Source: an uncultured Duncaniella sp. (GTDB taxonomy: Bacteria; Bacteroidota; Bacteroidia; Bacteroidales; Muribaculaceae). From it: a DNA stretch of 6,309 bases. Numbering within the stretch: position 1 is the stretch's first letter; every line of letters begins with the position of its first letter. Both the position numbers and the translations under genes were made by a program. The notes beneath the pieces were generated by a model that had not been told where the DNA came from, searched no databases, and was given only the letters and a program-made list of their open reading frames with translations. The stretch is taken from the NCBI GenBank assembly GCA_910587515.1, contig CAJULW010000015.1, forward strand, positions 1 through 6,309, given 5' to 3'. Of this stretch, positions 5,802-6,309 are shown in pieces.

Positions 5802-5841
5802 AATGCCACCGAGAGAAGCAAGAGCCTCTCTCGGTGGCGTT
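5802..5841. terminator. Convergent, probably bidirectional terminator
   Basis: GCCACCGAGAGA (5805-5816) and TCTCTCGGTGGC (5827-5838) form a perfect 12-bp GC-rich stem with a 10-base loop, extendable by AAT/GTT-type pairs outward. It lies between the stop of the plus-strand operon (5709) and the stop of the minus-strand gene (5847). The minus-strand exit reads ATTTTGTC, a better U-tract than the plus-strand exit GTTATTGG, so it fits the leftward gene best but can serve both. The stretch 5710-5801 contains nothing else I can identify. Confidence 0.75.
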
Positions 5842-5846
5842 ATTGG

Positions 5847-6077
5847 TTAGTGCAGTTTAGGCCCTGTGCGGCGTTGCTTGGCTTTCTGCTCTTCGCGGTA
5901 GCGGTGGAGGGCTTCATCGAAGGTAAGTCCGGGATGACGGCTCAACCACAATTTGAAATCATCCGGCAGAGCTGCTCCATGAGTGAAGTTTTCTTCTTGA
6001 ATAGGTGCGCTACCGAAAGACGGAGATGACAATGTGATTCCGGCACCCTGCGATGACAATCCGGGAGATTGCTTTGA
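5847..6077 (-). pseudogene. C-terminal fragment of an unidentified protein, N-terminus lost at a junction
   Basis: Minus-strand coding sequence ends at the TAA at 5849-5847. The convincing part is about 76 residues. It begins with a Ser/Gly/Pro-rich linker (SKQSPGLSSQGAGITLSSP), followed by a small helical tail (DDFKLWLSRHPGLTFDEALH, then RYREEQKAKQRR) ending GPKLH. A flexible linker followed by a short basic domain is common in accessory or mobile-element proteins of Bacteroidales, but I cannot name the family. The reading frame stays open to the right window edge. Beyond about 6080, however, it is the antisense of an oxidoreductase on the plus strand, so the real N-terminal part is missing. 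A terminator hairpin follows its stop codon, which supports it having been a real gene. The exact 5' limit of the native sequence is uncertain by a few tens of bases. Confidence 0.5.
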
Positions 6078-6309
6078 CGCCAACTGTCGCTGGAAGGCTA
6101 TATGCACGACTGGCATACCCAAAAGGCGGAGGGCGGCGGGATGCTGTACGACTGGGGGAGCCATCTGCTGGACCAGATGCTCTGGATGGTAGACAGCCCT
6201 GTCAAGAGCGTCTATGCCCATCTGAAGAACGTCATCAACGATGAGGTGGATGACTATTTCAACATCACCCTTGGCTTTGAGAATGGCGTTATAGTTACCA
6301 CAGTTGAAA
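6078..6309 (+). pseudogene. Gfo/Idh/MocA-type oxidoreductase, 5'-truncated and cut by window end
   Basis: After the in-frame TGA at 6075-6077 the plus strand reads RQLSLEGYMHDWHTQKAEGG followed by GMLYDWGSHLLDQMLWMVD and SPVKSVYAHLKN, then DDYFNITLGFENGVI, to the window end. The GGGMLYDWGxHLxDQ stretch, whose His is a family active-site position, and the following substrate-domain strands are characteristic of NAD(P)-dependent sugar oxidoreductases of the Gfo/Idh/MocA family. The whole N-terminal Rossmann domain (about 120-170 residues, with the GxGxxG motif and the EKP motif) is absent, and no upstream start exists in this frame. The internal ATG at 6102 would not give a functional enzyme. 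The 3' part continues outside the window. It is either a pseudogene created by rearrangement or a genuine gene joined wrongly in assembly. Confidence 0.75.

Noticed and set aside
6078..6221. N-terminal half of a 124-residue minus-strand open frame starting at 6221
   Set aside because: This stretch is the antisense of conserved Gfo/Idh/MocA oxidoreductase sequence on the plus strand. Only the part below about 6077 reads as a plausible minus-strand protein.
6053..6244. Plus-strand 63-residue open frame
   Set aside because: It is in a different frame from the recognisable oxidoreductase and its Arg/Gly-rich product has no recognisable features. It is an out-of-frame shadow.

Overview
The window looks like Bacteroidales chromosome, probably from a gut genus close to Bacteroides, Prevotella or Muribaculaceae. 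The evidence is two Bacteroidetes-type promoters (-33 TTTG, -7 TAnnTTTG), no clear Shine-Dalgarno sequences in front of the main genes, and protein families largely confined to this phylum: an OMP_b-brl_3 outer-membrane barrel with a carboxypeptidase-regulatory-like N-domain, and a TPR / transmembrane / LuxR-type HTH regulator. The genus cannot be fixed from this sequence.

Layout. (1) Bases 1-83, minus strand: the first 27 codons of a probable tyrosine recombinase, cut by the window edge. (2) Bases 84-787: a long non-coding stretch rich in short repeats. It holds several TCAC(C/T)AC copies in both orientations, a perfect 13-bp-arm hairpin, a 13-nt palindrome and a 10-bp tandem repeat. This resembles the attachment and regulatory end of the element that carries the integrase. 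(3) Bases 788-2473: a membrane-bound regulator. (4) Bases 2474-2632: a terminator hairpin, three ATTAAGAC repeats and a very good promoter. (5) Bases 2633-5709: a tight three-gene operon (gaps of 13 and 10 bases) for a small lipoprotein, a 769-residue outer-membrane barrel and a 108-residue exported protein. (6) Bases 5710-5846: a convergent, probably bidirectional terminator. (7) Bases 5847-6309: two gene remnants that point away from each other and are both broken at about 6075-6100. One is a minus-strand C-terminal fragment of unknown type. The other is a plus-strand Gfo/Idh/MocA oxidoreductase without its N-terminal part.

Working model (inference). The regulator senses something in the envelope through its periplasmic helical-repeat domain and acts through its cytoplasmic HTH. 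The ATTAAGAC repeats end 3 bases before the -33 box of the operon, so they are candidate binding sites for it. The operon products would together form an outer-membrane assembly (barrel, lipoprotein and small periplasmic or secreted partner) of unknown substrate. There are no SusD, protease or glycan-degradation genes here to suggest a nutrient.

The most notable points are this sensor/barrel operon with its putative operator, the repeat-rich region next to the integrase, and the abrupt junction near 6080. That junction is either a real rearrangement or an assembly chimera.
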